Shown: in pieces, positions 53,079-61,594 of the stretch
Position numbering within the stretch: position 1 is the stretch's first letter
Layout of the letters: each line of letters begins with the position of its first letter
Assembly: GCF_002234615.1 (NCBI RefSeq)
Contig: NZ_NMQW01000008.1
Span: 248,001-312,000 of the forward strand
DNA from: Paenibacillus rigui
Lineage (GTDB): Bacteria; Bacillota; Bacilli; Paenibacillales; NBRC-103111
Length of the DNA: 64,000 bases
Reading direction: 5' to 3'
Translations under genes and position numbers: made by a program
Notes under the pieces: model-generated
Seen by the model: only the letters and a program-made list of their open reading frames with translations
Database searches by the model: none
What the model was told of the DNA's origin: nothing

Positions 53079-53723
53079 TTAATAAGCCTTTGATAATTTT
53101 TTCTCGATGCGGTCAAGAATGTTGGAGAAGAACATGCTCATAATCCAATACATGAGAGCGATGGCAATGTAAAAAGGCATGGCGACATAATATTGCGCAA
53201 TAAGCAGCTGGGCGGAGCGCAGCAGCTCGGTTACCGTCACGATCGAAACGAGTGAAGTCTCTTTCAGCATACCGATAAACGTATTCCCCATAGGGGGAAT
53301 CGCCACTCTTGCCGCCTGGGGAAGTATAATCTTGCGCATCGTCTGCCAAGGAGACAGCCCGAGAGATAGAGCGGCTTCCGTTTGGCCCTTCGGCACCGAC
53401 AGGATCGCCCCCCGGAATGTCTCGGATAAATAGGCTCCAATATTGATACTAAGCGAAATATAGGCCGCTGTGAGCGGCCCTAGGGTAATACCGTAATCGG
53501 GTAAACCGTAATAAATGATGAAGATTTGCACAATAATCGGCGTACCGCGGATGATGGAAACATAGCCTCTAGCCGCATTGCTAATCAGCCAATTACCTTT
53601 AAGCCGGGCAATGGCGACCAGCAGTGCGATGATAAATCCGAAGAACATCGAGACGATGGTGATCAGCAGGGTATAGTATGCGCCTGTAAAAAGAAAGCCC
53701 AGATTTTCTAAGACGAGTTCCAT
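53079..53723 (-). CDS. Polar amino acid ABC importer permease
   Basis: 214 residues, His/Glu/Gln permease family with five helices. YVSIIRGTPIIVQIFIIYYG is the family signature and GLSPWQTMRKIILPQA the EAA loop. It resembles cystine (TcyB) and glutamine (GlnP) permeases. Middle gene of the importer. Confidence 0.92.
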   Translation of the reverse strand: MELVLENLGFLFTGAYYTLLITIVSMFFGFIIALLVAIARLKGNWLISNAARGYVSIIRGTPIIVQIFIIYYGLPDYGITLGPLTAAYISLSINIGAYLSETFRGAILSVPKGQTEAALSLGLSPWQTMRKIILPQAARVAIPPMGNTFIGMLKETSLVSIVTVTELLRSAQLLIAQYYVAMPFYIAIALMYWIMSMFFSNILDRIEKKLSKAY

Positions 53724-53751
53724 GAATTGCGGCCTCCCAAGGCATGATTAC

Positions 53752-54624
53752 TTAAAAGCTCGGATCCACACCAAACCATTTCTGATGAATTTGCTTCAGT
53801 GTTCCATCGGTTTTCATCTCATTCAACGCTTTGTTGATGGCTTCCACCAGCTCCGGATTATTTTTACGGGTAGCGACACCTGCGAAGTCTTCCTTGATCG
53901 GTGCGCCTACCGCTTTTAAGTTCAATTTGTTTTTCTCAATCAGCGGCTTCAGGGCAAACATGTTGTTGATGGTCGCATCAATTCTTCCAACGTTCAAATC
54001 TGTGAGAGAGGTGATGACATCGTTGTACGTGGCGATTTCAAAATTGCCGACTTTCGGCATTGCAGTTTCGCGCAAATATTTCTCGTCATTCGTGCCAAGA
54101 CCGACACCGATCTTCTTGCCTTTGAAATCCTCAATTGCCTTGATTGTGTTGTTATCGCCTTTCACGACGACATTAACCGAGTTCTTGATGTAAGGAATAG
54201 AGAAATCCATTGTCTTCTTGCGATCTTCCGTAATGGTTACCTGGCTGATCAGCACGTCGTATTTCTCTTTTTGCAAACCTTCAATCAATCCCGAGAATTC
54301 CCCGGTAATGAATTCAGCTTGTACACCCAGCTTTTGTGCCACGGTTTTTGCAATGTCAGCGTCATAGCCGTCAACTTCTTTTTTATCGTTCAAGAAGTTG
54401 TAGGGGGCGTAAGTTCCCATCAAGCCCACTTTGATTTTGCCGTTTTTCTTAATTTGCTCCAGCAGATTGCCGGAAGCAGGGGTCACCGCGGCTGTGTTTT
54501 TGTTGTCAGTCGCCGGATTGGCTGCCGGCTGCTTGTCCGCTGCCTTTCCGCATCCCGCCAAGGCAAGTCCAACGATAGCAAGCAGCGAGACGGTTTTTAA
54601 TAATGGTTTAACCTGAAATTTCAT
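53752..54624 (-). CDS. Amino acid ABC importer binding lipoprotein
   Basis: 290-residue extracellular solute-binding protein, family 3. Signal peptide with lipobox LAGC (Cys near 25), then KIKVGLMGTYAPYNFLNDKK, DGYDADIAKTVAQKLG and TITEDRKKTMDFSIPYI, all classic for cystine/glutamate/glutamine binders. Ligand not predictable. It is 28 bases before the permease gene; the start follows AAGGGGTG. Confidence 0.92.
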   Translation of the reverse strand: MKFQVKPLLKTVSLLAIVGLALAGCGKAADKQPAANPATDNKNTAAVTPASGNLLEQIKKNGKIKVGLMGTYAPYNFLNDKKEVDGYDADIAKTVAQKLGVQAEFITGEFSGLIEGLQKEKYDVLISQVTITEDRKKTMDFSIPYIKNSVNVVVKGDNNTIKAIEDFKGKKIGVGLGTNDEKYLRETAMPKVGNFEIATYNDVITSLTDLNVGRIDATINNMFALKPLIEKNKLNLKAVGAPIKEDFAGVATRKNNPELVEAINKALNEMKTDGTLKQIHQKWFGVDPSF

Positions 54625-54658
54625 TTTGATGCACCCCTTAGTCGATTTTTATTTATGG

Positions 54659-55291
54659 TTAGCCAAGCAATCCCCGGAATTCGAACCTTGCCGTTTCTTC
54701 AGCAATTTGGGATGGGGTATACGGGGAATGGTAATCCACATCCTGCATAGGCCCGAATAACCACTTGGTCAAAACTCCTGTAATTAAGGAAACGAGAATG
54801 TTGACACGAAGAGCGACATCGGCCAACTTAGGAATCATTTCCAGCTCAATGGCCCGGTTCACATTTTTCTTAAACGCGTCCTCGAAGCTAATCCAGGTTT
54901 GCGATACGGCCTCGCGTACTGTCGGATCCGCGCCTTGACCCTTAATAAGTAAAAATGCCATTAAATCTCGATTCTGATGACCGAATTCGAATAAATCCGT
55001 CAACAATCTGGCAGAGGAGCTAATCATATCGTCAACCGTTCCCGCATGCTTACGATACCCCTGCTCAATCACTTGAGTCAGCTTTGCTTTGCCGTTGTCG
55101 ATGAGACGGATAGCAAGCTGCTCCTTACTTTCGAAATACCAGTAAAACGTGCCTTGGGATACGCCGGAAGCCTTCACAACGTCTGAAATTTTCGTATTGT
55201 GATATCCTTTGCGGGCGAACAATTCCAAAGCCGCTTTCATTAATATCTGCTCCCGCTGCTGTTCTTCATTCGATAATGTTGCCAGATTCAT
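54659..55291 (-). CDS. TetR-family repressor
   Basis: 210 residues with the N-terminal helix-turn-helix ISDVVKASGVSQGTFYWYF and a helical ligand domain. It starts the operon, 34 bases before the importer lipoprotein gene. A 6-2-6 palindrome lies 18 bases upstream of its start (55309-55322), so autoregulation of the five-gene operon is very likely. AAAGGAG precedes the ATG at 55291. The ligand may be a substrate of the importer or peptidase. Confidence 0.9.
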   Translation of the reverse strand: MNLATLSNEEQQREQILMKAALELFARKGYHNTKISDVVKASGVSQGTFYWYFESKEQLAIRLIDNGKAKLTQVIEQGYRKHAGTVDDMISSSARLLTDLFEFGHQNRDLMAFLLIKGQGADPTVREAVSQTWISFEDAFKKNVNRAIELEMIPKLADVALRVNILVSLITGVLTKWLFGPMQDVDYHSPYTPSQIAEETARFEFRGLLG

Positions 55292-55308
55292 AAACTCCTT
55301 TCTTCTTA

Positions 55309-55322
55309 ACTGACTCGTCAGT
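55309..55322. promoter_or_regulatory. Probable TetR operator
   Basis: ACTGACTCGTCAGT is a perfect 6-2-6 inverted repeat just upstream of the tetR start, flanked by a further partial repeat (CAAGTCAA), the classic place and shape for self-repression. Confidence 0.65.
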
Positions 55323-55590
55323 CAAGTCAATTCCGATGGGTTTACTATAGTATATTAGCTTATAAATCGTCAAGCTTTAATTATTATGCACTCGAATGCA
55401 CTGTATTATAAAAACGACAAATTCTTGATTTTAGTGACAAAATTATACAAATATATTAGAATGAATAGGAATCAATAGGACTAAGTATTCAATTTTTTGC
55501 ATTTCTTTTCGACACGAGGTACAAATCGCCGCTACTAGGAAGTGATATTTCCTAATTACGAAATCGTCTGACGAGAGGGGTGTTGATGAA

Positions 55591-56238
55591 GTGAAAGATG
55601 CTGTGCATCCTATTTTGGATAGGCTGCTGGACAAAGACAAGGAAACCTATGAGCACGTTTTACGGGTAGGGACACTTGCCCATTGCTGGACTTCCCAGCT
55701 GGAGCTGCTTGAGTATGAGGAGCGTGAAGCCTTTGTCGCGGGATGCTTCATCCACGATATCGGGAAAATTTTGATTGATACGAACATTTTGCAAAAGACC
55801 TCCAAGCTGGATCGGGAAGAATGGACCCTGATGAGGATGCATCCGGAGCTGGGGGTAACTTTGCTGTCCATTGAAGAGATTAAGAATCCCAACATACTGG
55901 ACATTGTCATGTATCATCATGAACGCTGGGATGGGCTTGGCTACCCTCAGGGACTTCAAGGTACAAATATACCGAAGCTTGCCCGGATGTGCTCTATTAT
56001 TGATGCGTTCGATGCCATGCTGTCAGACCGTCCGTATAAAAAAGGGATGTCGCTGGAAGAGGCCAAGGCAGAGCTGCTGGCCCAAGCGGGTATTCAATTT
56101 GATGAAATGTATGTGAAGCAGTTTTTGAGCCTGCCGGATCACCTTTTACATCATCCGACATTAGACGATCTGGAGCAGATGGAACTCCAAGGAACTATTT
56201 TAATGAGCATACTTCCCAAAATGGGAAGTTGTTTGTAG
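55591..56238 (+). CDS. HD-GYP domain c-di-GMP phosphodiesterase
   Basis: 215 residues, nearly all HD-GYP domain. Metal and signature residues are in the CFIHDIGKILID segment (HD, with GKI), the MHPELG segment (His), MYHHERWDGLGYPQG (HH and the GYP motif) and IIDAFDAMLSDRPYKKG. GYP is intact, so hydrolysis of c-di-GMP is plausible. No sensor domain or signal. GTG 55591 follows AGAGGGGTG. It shares direction with three genes downstream, ending in a GGDEF-type gene, suggesting a small signalling cluster. Confidence 0.85.
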   Translation: MKDAVHPILDRLLDKDKETYEHVLRVGTLAHCWTSQLELLEYEEREAFVAGCFIHDIGKILIDTNILQKTSKLDREEWTLMRMHPELGVTLLSIEEIKNPNILDIVMYHHERWDGLGYPQGLQGTNIPKLARMCSIIDAFDAMLSDRPYKKGMSLEEAKAELLAQAGIQFDEMYVKQFLSLPDHLLHHPTLDDLEQMELQGTILMSILPKMGSCL

Positions 56239-56286
56239 AGCCCCTTGTACGGTAACCTTGATTCCAATTTGGGAGGAGCGGACACC

Positions 56287-56643
56287 TTGTCCTTACGGCC
56301 TGTCAAGATTGATCTCTAATTTGAAGTGTTTCGCAGAGATTTCACCAAGCGACAGCGTACCATCATTCATTTCATCTCCTTATTATCCTTTGAGCTGGAT
56401 AAGTCGTCTGCTATTATTCCTAAGCTGCAGGACTTTGAGCTTTGCGGAATTTCATCAACCAAAATTAAGGCTGAGCTGGTAGAGCTGGCAGAAGCCCAGG
56501 TTATTATTTGGGATAAAGACATTCATGAATTCAAAATGAATTTGAATTTCGAGGAGTGGCGCGTGGCCGTGAACAGCAAATGGATGGAATCGCGATTCCA
56601 GGACTTGCTCCTCATTAATAAACGTCATTCGGAATGGCAATGA
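56287..56643 (+). pseudogene. Replisome-organiser-like protein interrupted by early stop
   Basis: GGGAGGAG (56271-56278) stands eight bases before TTG 56287, which opens LSLRPVKIDL, then TAA (56317), then continues in frame as FEVFRRDFTKRQRTIIHFIS and later IPKLQDFELCGISSTKIKAE to 56643. The layout (DFTKRQ, then FELCGIS, then VIIWDKDIHEFKMN) resembles the N-terminal winged-helix domain of phage replication (RepO/replisome organiser) proteins, but without the C-terminal part. Either the stop is a recent nonsense mutation or translation starts at GTG 56326, which has no ribosome binding site. About 118 residues if read through. Family assignment is tentative. Confidence 0.5.
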
Positions 56644-56665
56644 ATTGAAATAAAGGAGTTTTTAT

Positions 56666-57019
56666 ATGAATGCCAAGAAAGTGTTCTCAAGAAAAGCAAC
56701 CCTTTCCTTAAAAATGTCGGAGTTTGAAGTGCCTCCCATGCAGGATCTGCTTGTTATCGGACGTAAGGCTCCTATTGGACCGGAGGCAGTGAGACGGATG
56801 GCTGAGGCCCTATCGCCCGAGCAATTTACCGTTATTAAGATCGATCATCCTAAGGTGGAAGCGGTCTTAATCCGTAATTCTCTGCTGCAGATGCTGGAGA
56901 AGGAGGTTTTAATCAATATTGTATTGGAGGAGGCAGAACGTTTGATCAATGATACGATGGTCATTCGATCCGAGCTCAAAATCGAAGTATCGGTGCAGCG
57001 GGAGGTGGAATTGCTGTGA
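56666..57019 (+). CDS. Conserved-looking protein of unknown function, c-di-GMP cluster
   Basis: 117 residues, no recognised domain. It has mixed helix/strand character (LLVIGRKAPIGPEAVRRMAE, FTVIKIDHPKVEAVLIRNSL, VLINIVLEEAERLINDTM) and no membrane segment. Clear ribosome binding site TAAAGGAG before ATG 56666. It overlaps the start of the CBS-GGDEF gene by four bases (GTGA), so both are made together and may interact; it could be an effector or modulator of the diguanylate cyclase. Confidence 0.6.
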   Translation: MNAKKVFSRKATLSLKMSEFEVPPMQDLLVIGRKAPIGPEAVRRMAEALSPEQFTVIKIDHPKVEAVLIRNSLLQMLEKEVLINIVLEEAERLINDTMVIRSELKIEVSVQREVELL

Positions 57020-57816
57020 AGGTGAAGGAGATCATGTCTTCGCCGCTCCGAACGGTTTCCTCTAACAAAAGTGTCCAGTTTGCGGCAGAGCTCATGGAAG
57101 AGCTTAGAATCGGGTCACTGGCGGTTATGGACCACTCGGAAATTACAGGAATCATTACATCACGTGATGCCAGAAAAGCACACCCGAACCGGATTGTTGC
57201 GGATGCGATGACCCCTGAGCCGATTACTGTCTCTACAGACAGCTACGGCTGGGATGCACTGCAGGTGATGGAACGCCACGGCATTGAACGGCTGCTTATC
57301 AGGGAAAGCGAACAAGTCGTCGGGATCATTACGCGAGATGCGATCCGTGTCCGGTTGAGCGAGCTTTTGGACCCGTTAACGGGCATGTTTCGTTCAGGTT
57401 ACATTCAAAGCATTGGGGAGGAGATGCTGGACAACCGGCAGCCCTTCCATTTACTTTTTGTAGATATGAATAATTTCGGTAAAATCAACAAGGTTTACGG
57501 ACATCCTGTCGGAGATGATGTGATCAGAGGCTTTGCGGAACGGATTCGAGCCTTGTCGACCTCCCAGGATTTTTTCTGCAGGTATGCCGGGGATGAATTT
57601 GTTATTGTTACGCTGCAAGCGGAGGAGGATGTACAAAGCCTGGTTCGGAGGCTGAGCGAGCCGTTTATCGTCTCCGGGGTCCCGGTTACATCCGCAGTTG
57701 GTGTTGTAGGCCCCTCAGAGCCGGCGTTTTTTTCCCTTTCCTTCCGGGAAATTGTGAGTAAGGCAAGCCTCCAATCGTCTACGATTAAGAAGATGGAGCT
57801 GCTTCGGCGCAATTAG
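57016..57816 (+). CDS. CBS-pair diguanylate cyclase (AGDEF)
   Basis: 266 residues. Two CBS domains (about 1-115; MSSPLRTVSSNKSVQFAAEL, ADAMTPEPITVSTDSYGWDA, VGIITRDAIRVRLSELLD) then a GGDEF domain from about 120. The catalytic loop is FFCRYAGDEFVIV, AGDEF instead of GGDEF; AGDEF is found in several active cyclases. The Asp in LFVDMNNFGKINKVYGHPVG is the metal site. No obvious I-site RxxD five residues upstream is seen (ALSTSQDFF). CBS domains bind adenylates and may gate the cyclase. Starts GTG 57016. Confidence 0.85.
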   Translation: MKVKEIMSSPLRTVSSNKSVQFAAELMEELRIGSLAVMDHSEITGIITSRDARKAHPNRIVADAMTPEPITVSTDSYGWDALQVMERHGIERLLIRESEQVVGIITRDAIRVRLSELLDPLTGMFRSGYIQSIGEEMLDNRQPFHLLFVDMNNFGKINKVYGHPVGDDVIRGFAERIRALSTSQDFFCRYAGDEFVIVTLQAEEDVQSLVRRLSEPFIVSGVPVTSAVGVVGPSEPAFFSLSFREIVSKASLQSSTIKKMELLRRN

Positions 57817-57836
57817 TAAATTTTCAGAAAATTCAC

Positions 57837-57864
57837 TGGACAGACGTTTCCAAAGGTGTATAAT
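57837..57864 (+). promoter_or_regulatory. ilvA promoter
   Basis: TGGACA (57837-57842), 16 bases, TATAAT (57859-57864) with a TG just before the -10 (extended -10). Confidence 0.6.
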
Positions 57865-57894
57865 AATAAAATTACTTAACAACCGGAGGAAGCT

Positions 57895-59148
57895 ATGACC
57901 CATTCATCCATCAAGCTTGAAGATATCCTTGTCGCCAGTCATGTTCTGAAGGATGTCGTACATCACACGCCTTTGCAAAAAAACTTTATTTTGTCGGAGA
58001 AATATAATTGCAACGTCTACTTGAAACGGGAAGATTTGCAGGTGGTGCGTTCCTTTAAAATCCGCGGAGCTTACAATTTGATGCGCAGCCTGCCGGAGGA
58101 GAGGCTCCTTCGGGGTGTCGTGTGCGCAAGCGCGGGCAACCATGCCCAAGGGATGGCTTATTCCTGTAAAGCGCTAGGCGTACAAGGGAAAATTTTTATG
58201 CCTACGACCACGCCGCGCCAAAAAATTTCGCAGGTGAAGCTGTTCGGAGGATCATTCATTGAAGTCATTCTCATCGGAGATACCTTCGATGATTCGTTGA
58301 ACGAAGCGCTGCGGTACAGCGAGCGGGAGGACCTGCAATTTATTCATCCCTTCGATCATCTGAAGGTTATTGCCGGGCAAGGGACGGTAGGGATGGAGCT
58401 CATGTCAGATATGCGTGATCCCGTTGATTTTGTATTCGCAGGCATCGGCGGGGGCGGCTTGGCTGCAGGTGTAGGTACATATATCAAAAGCATCAGCCCC
58501 TCAACCCGGTTCATCGGAGTCGAATCAACCGGAGCGCCCTCGATGAGGGAGGCTTTCGATCGAGGTGAGATCGTGACTCTGACGGATATCGACAAATTCG
58601 TGGATGGTACGGCCGTCAAGCGGGTTGGTGAGGTGACGTATGAGATTTGCCGAGATGTCGTTGACGATATCGTCGTGGTGCCTGAGGGCAAAGTATGTAC
58701 GACGATTTTGGATCTGTATAACGAGAATGCGATCGTCGCTGAGCCGGCTGGCGCGCTGACGATCACTGCGTTAGATTTTTACCGGGAACAGATTGCCGGC
58801 AAGAACGTAGTCTGCATCATCAGCGGCGGAAATAACGATATCGACCGGATGCAGGAAATCAAGGAGCGCTCCCTCATTTACGAGGGATTGAAGCATTACT
58901 TTACCGTCGAGTTCCCTCAGCGGGCAGGAGCGCTGCGTGAGTTTCTGGATGAGGTGCTTGGGCCTAACGATGATATCGTCCGCTTTGAATATACGAAGAA
59001 AACGAGCAAGGAGAACGGCCCGGCGCTTGTTGGCATCGAGCTGAAGAACAAAGAGGATTATGGGCCTTTGATTGAACGAATGGCGGCCAAAGGCATCAAG
59101 TATGTGGAGATTAACAAAAATCCGCATTTGTTCAACTTATTGATTTAA
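57895..59148 (+). CDS. ilvA: Threonine dehydratase, biosynthetic-type without full C-terminal regulatory domain
   Basis: 417-residue PLP enzyme making 2-oxobutanoate from threonine for isoleucine synthesis. PLP lysine in RSFKIRGAYNLM, ASAGNHAQGMAYSCKALG, glycine loop GIGGGGLAAGVG and ISGGNNDIDRM. The C-terminus (about 330-417, EFPQRAGALREFLDEVLGPN) is a single short ACT-like domain; the length is near that of the B. subtilis enzyme and shorter than the E. coli form with two ACT-like repeats, so feedback control may be milder. AGGAAG precedes ATG 57895. Confidence 0.93.
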   Translation: MTHSSIKLEDILVASHVLKDVVHHTPLQKNFILSEKYNCNVYLKREDLQVVRSFKIRGAYNLMRSLPEERLLRGVVCASAGNHAQGMAYSCKALGVQGKIFMPTTTPRQKISQVKLFGGSFIEVILIGDTFDDSLNEALRYSEREDLQFIHPFDHLKVIAGQGTVGMELMSDMRDPVDFVFAGIGGGGLAAGVGTYIKSISPSTRFIGVESTGAPSMREAFDRGEIVTLTDIDKFVDGTAVKRVGEVTYEICRDVVDDIVVVPEGKVCTTILDLYNENAIVAEPAGALTITALDFYREQIAGKNVVCIISGGNNDIDRMQEIKERSLIYEGLKHYFTVEFPQRAGALREFLDEVLGPNDDIVRFEYTKKTSKENGPALVGIELKNKEDYGPLIERMAAKGIKYVEINKNPHLFNLLI

Positions 59149-59175
59149 TTTATTGATTTTGATCGTGACCCAATG

Positions 59176-59218
59176 ACCGGCCGGGCTCCCTTCCAATGAG
59201 GGGAGCGTCGGTTTTTTT
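59176..59218 (+). terminator. Terminator after ilvA
   Basis: ACCGGCCGGGCTCCC pairs with GGGGAGCGTCGGT, followed by a T run of seven. Confidence 0.85.
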
Positions 59219-59245
59219 GTTCTTAACAGGGATGGGGGAATCGCT

Positions 59246-59902
59246 TCATGCATGGCTGCTTAACCTATACCGCGTCAACCGGTTATGATTGGAGGCTTCA
59301 CCTATAAAAATCCCCTCCGCCTGGAATCGCTTGAGCCAGTTGACGGCGGCACGGCTGGTCATTTGGAACGCATCAGCTACATCCCGCGGCTTCAAAATCC
59401 CGTTTCGCTGCCGGGCCATCTGAATCAATAGGCTCCTGCGCAGCTTCCAAATATCCGCATCCTGCGGCTGAAGCTCCGTCTTGCTCTGCTGGGACCACCA
59501 ATGACCAATGGCCTGCTTGATTTGCCGCTGGCAGTGATGCGGTTCATTCTCTACTTGATCCGCAGAAAACCGGAGGACGAGCCAACCCGAGAGGACAAGC
59601 TGGTTGTGTGCTGTCCACCTTTTATTTAGCTCCTCCTGTGAGATGGACGAGGAGAGAAGAGGGCAATCGGTAATTTCAATGAGCAGCTTCAGGTTGAAGC
59701 GGTTGTACATGAATTGAACCCAATCCTGATGTGCCTTATGGGATTCTTCACATACTTCGTATGGAAAACCGGCTTGCAATCCGTGGTAATCGTACTGAAA
59801 AGCAGGGCCCCAGACTTGCTCCAGGAAGAGCAGCTCGGAGCGCGTCCAATCGTTTTCTTGCCTGCATTGCTGTTGGCTGTATCTTATTAAATTCGGATTC
59901 AT
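59246..59902 (-). CDS. Predicted DUF559-like nuclease fused to helix-turn-helix
   Basis: 218 residues. The first 125 have the look of a PD-(D/E)xK endonuclease-like domain: SELLFLEQVWGPAF, NLKLLIEITDC (Glu core strand), then HNQLVLSGWLVLRFSADQVE, the typical DUF559/Vsr-like ending where a strand GWxVLRF precedes a helix. The last 80 form a winged helix (GILKPRDVADAFQMTSRAAV, NWLKRFQAEGIF, HNRLTRYRL). A nuclease domain joined to a DNA-binding tail suggests a site-specific or repair role. ATG 59902 follows CAAGGAGAG. No accessory partner gene is evident. Fold prediction is by eye. Confidence 0.55.
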   Translation of the reverse strand: MNPNLIRYSQQQCRQENDWTRSELLFLEQVWGPAFQYDYHGLQAGFPYEVCEESHKAHQDWVQFMYNRFNLKLLIEITDCPLLSSSISQEELNKRWTAHNQLVLSGWLVLRFSADQVENEPHHCQRQIKQAIGHWWSQQSKTELQPQDADIWKLRRSLLIQMARQRNGILKPRDVADAFQMTSRAAVNWLKRFQAEGIFIGEASNHNRLTRYRLSSHA

Positions 59903-59926
59903 GGGCTTGTTCTCTCCTTGGTATAG

Positions 59927-59970
59927 AAAAATAAAACACCCCACAGCAGGTAAGACTGCCGCGGGGTGTG
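59927..59970 (-). terminator. Terminator after aminotransferase gene
   Basis: On the minus strand ACACCCC pairs with GGGGTGT and CGGCAG with CTGCTG, followed by TTTTATTTTT. Confidence 0.8.
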
Positions 59971-60017
59971 CTTCACTCCGAATAGGGATTCAATTCGTTA
60001 TTCAAAACATGTGTTAA

Positions 60018-61325
60018 TTATTGTGCAGCGACCTTCTCCAAATCCTGTACGCCTTGGAAAATGGTTTGGAAGAGCTCTTCCAGATTCGCTTCCTCAATGC
60101 AAGAGAATGCGACGCGCAGGTCGGTATCGCCAAGAGCAATCGTGCCGACGCCGTACTTATCAAGCAGGTGAACACGAAGCGTTTCCGCATCGACGGTTTT
60201 CAGCTTCAAGCACATGAAGTAGCCGGAGTTGAAAGGATAGTATTCCCATGCCGCATCGAAGCTTCCTTGATCCAGCAAATCCTTCACTTTGTTGGCACGG
60301 CCCTTCATGATCTCGAATTTCTCCAGCTTTTGGGCGTGGAATTCGGGTGCTTTCAATGCATGAAGCACGAATGTTTGGGAAGGATGCGGTCCGCTTGAGA
60401 TCGTCGCACGGATGATTCCCAGCGTTTTTTGCTCCAGCGCCGCCAAGGTTGCTTCGCTTTGTCCGGTATAGGTAATGAAGCCGACCCGGAAGCCCCATAC
60501 GAATTCTTCTTTGGTCGCGCCATCGATTTTGATGGACAGTACACGCGGATGAAGATCGGTCAATTGACCTGCCAACGATTCTTGCAGCGAATCTTCAAAG
60601 AAAAGACCGAAGTAAGCATCGTCGGTAACGGCAACAACATTGATTCCGGCTTCCGCCCCTTCTTTAATCGCCGCGACGATCTGCTTGCCTTCCTCCGGAC
60701 CTGGCGTGTAACCGGTAGGGTTGTTCGGGAAGTTCAGAACGACAATGGCTTTCCCCTTGCTTTGCTGCGCGAGAATCGCTTGCCGGAGGCCTTCCGCGTT
60801 GAATTGACGTTCGCTATTGTACAAAGGATAGTTTACGATCTCGGCGCCGCGGCGAATGCCGAACGTCAGTTCATAGTTCTCCCAATTTTTATCCGGAATA
60901 ATGACGGCATCACCTGCATCTGCAAACAGATCGGCTACGATGCTAAGGCCATGTGTCAATGCGTTGGTTACGATGGGAAGGCCAAGGCTTTTTCCTTGCA
61001 GCGAAGGATTCTCCTCAAGCATCTTCACACGCCAAGCAGCACGAAGTTCCGGTTTACCGGCAGGAGGAGCATACTCGTAAATGTCTTTCGGATCGTAAGC
61101 GGAAAGAGTGTCCTGGATCACCTTAAGATGCATAGGCTTGCCGTTTTCCAGCGCGGTTCCGATCGTAGCATTAAACTTTTTGGCTTTTTGCTTGGCTTCA
61201 GCAGATTGGCTAAGAATGCCTACCTTAGGGAAATAAATTTGTTTACCCAGGTTGGACAGCATGTCATAAACATGCGGGTTTTCTTTGGCAATCGTATCAT
61301 TCAGCTGTTGTGCAAGAGGGTTCAT
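60018..61325 (-). CDS. Class I/II PLP aminotransferase
   Basis: 435 residues. VVLNFPNNPTGYTPGPEEGK, AVTDDAYFGLFFE and the PLP lysine region SIKIDGATKEEFVWGFRVGF are clear fold-type I features. It resembles a large Firmicute branch annotated as aspartate or aromatic aminotransferases; the acceptor is unknown. A TATAAT on the minus strand at about 61374-61369 could be the -10. The start is ATG 61325 with GGATGAACAAG upstream. Confidence 0.88.
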   Translation of the reverse strand: MNPLAQQLNDTIAKENPHVYDMLSNLGKQIYFPKVGILSQSAEAKQKAKKFNATIGTALENGKPMHLKVIQDTLSAYDPKDIYEYAPPAGKPELRAAWRVKMLEENPSLQGKSLGLPIVTNALTHGLSIVADLFADAGDAVIIPDKNWENYELTFGIRRGAEIVNYPLYNSERQFNAEGLRQAILAQQSKGKAIVVLNFPNNPTGYTPGPEEGKQIVAAIKEGAEAGINVVAVTDDAYFGLFFEDSLQESLAGQLTDLHPRVLSIKIDGATKEEFVWGFRVGFITYTGQSEATLAALEQKTLGIIRATISSGPHPSQTFVLHALKAPEFHAQKLEKFEIMKGRANKVKDLLDQGSFDAAWEYYPFNSGYFMCLKLKTVDAETLRVHLLDKYGVGTIALGDTDLRVAFSCIEEANLEELFQTIFQGVQDLEKVAAQ

Positions 61326-61594
61326 TTCTTGTTCATCCTTCCATTGAGCTAGCTAATATTAGGCTATATTATATCATTTTACTTCAGGTGCGTCACTGTT
61401 GAAATGGCAAAAGTGAGAACAATTTTCAATCCTGTGAAGATCGGCGCCGATTGTAGCGGGATGCGGCAATTTATGTTACGATAGAAGACGTGTGGAGGGG
61501 ACGGTCTTTGCCTATGGCTTAAGTTTAAACGTTTTATTATTGGCTTTTGCCTGGATTCGATTCCCCAAATTATTTTGAGGAGGCTTTTTTTACA

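Noticed and set aside
55508-55514. A perfect minus-strand Spo0A heptamer upstream of the HD-GYP gene
   Set aside because: A lone 7-mer is expected by chance in a window of this size; there is no second site in phase.
60429-61352. A 307-codon frame opposite the aminotransferase gene
   Set aside because: The aminotransferase frame carries all catalytic motifs; the opposite frame has none.
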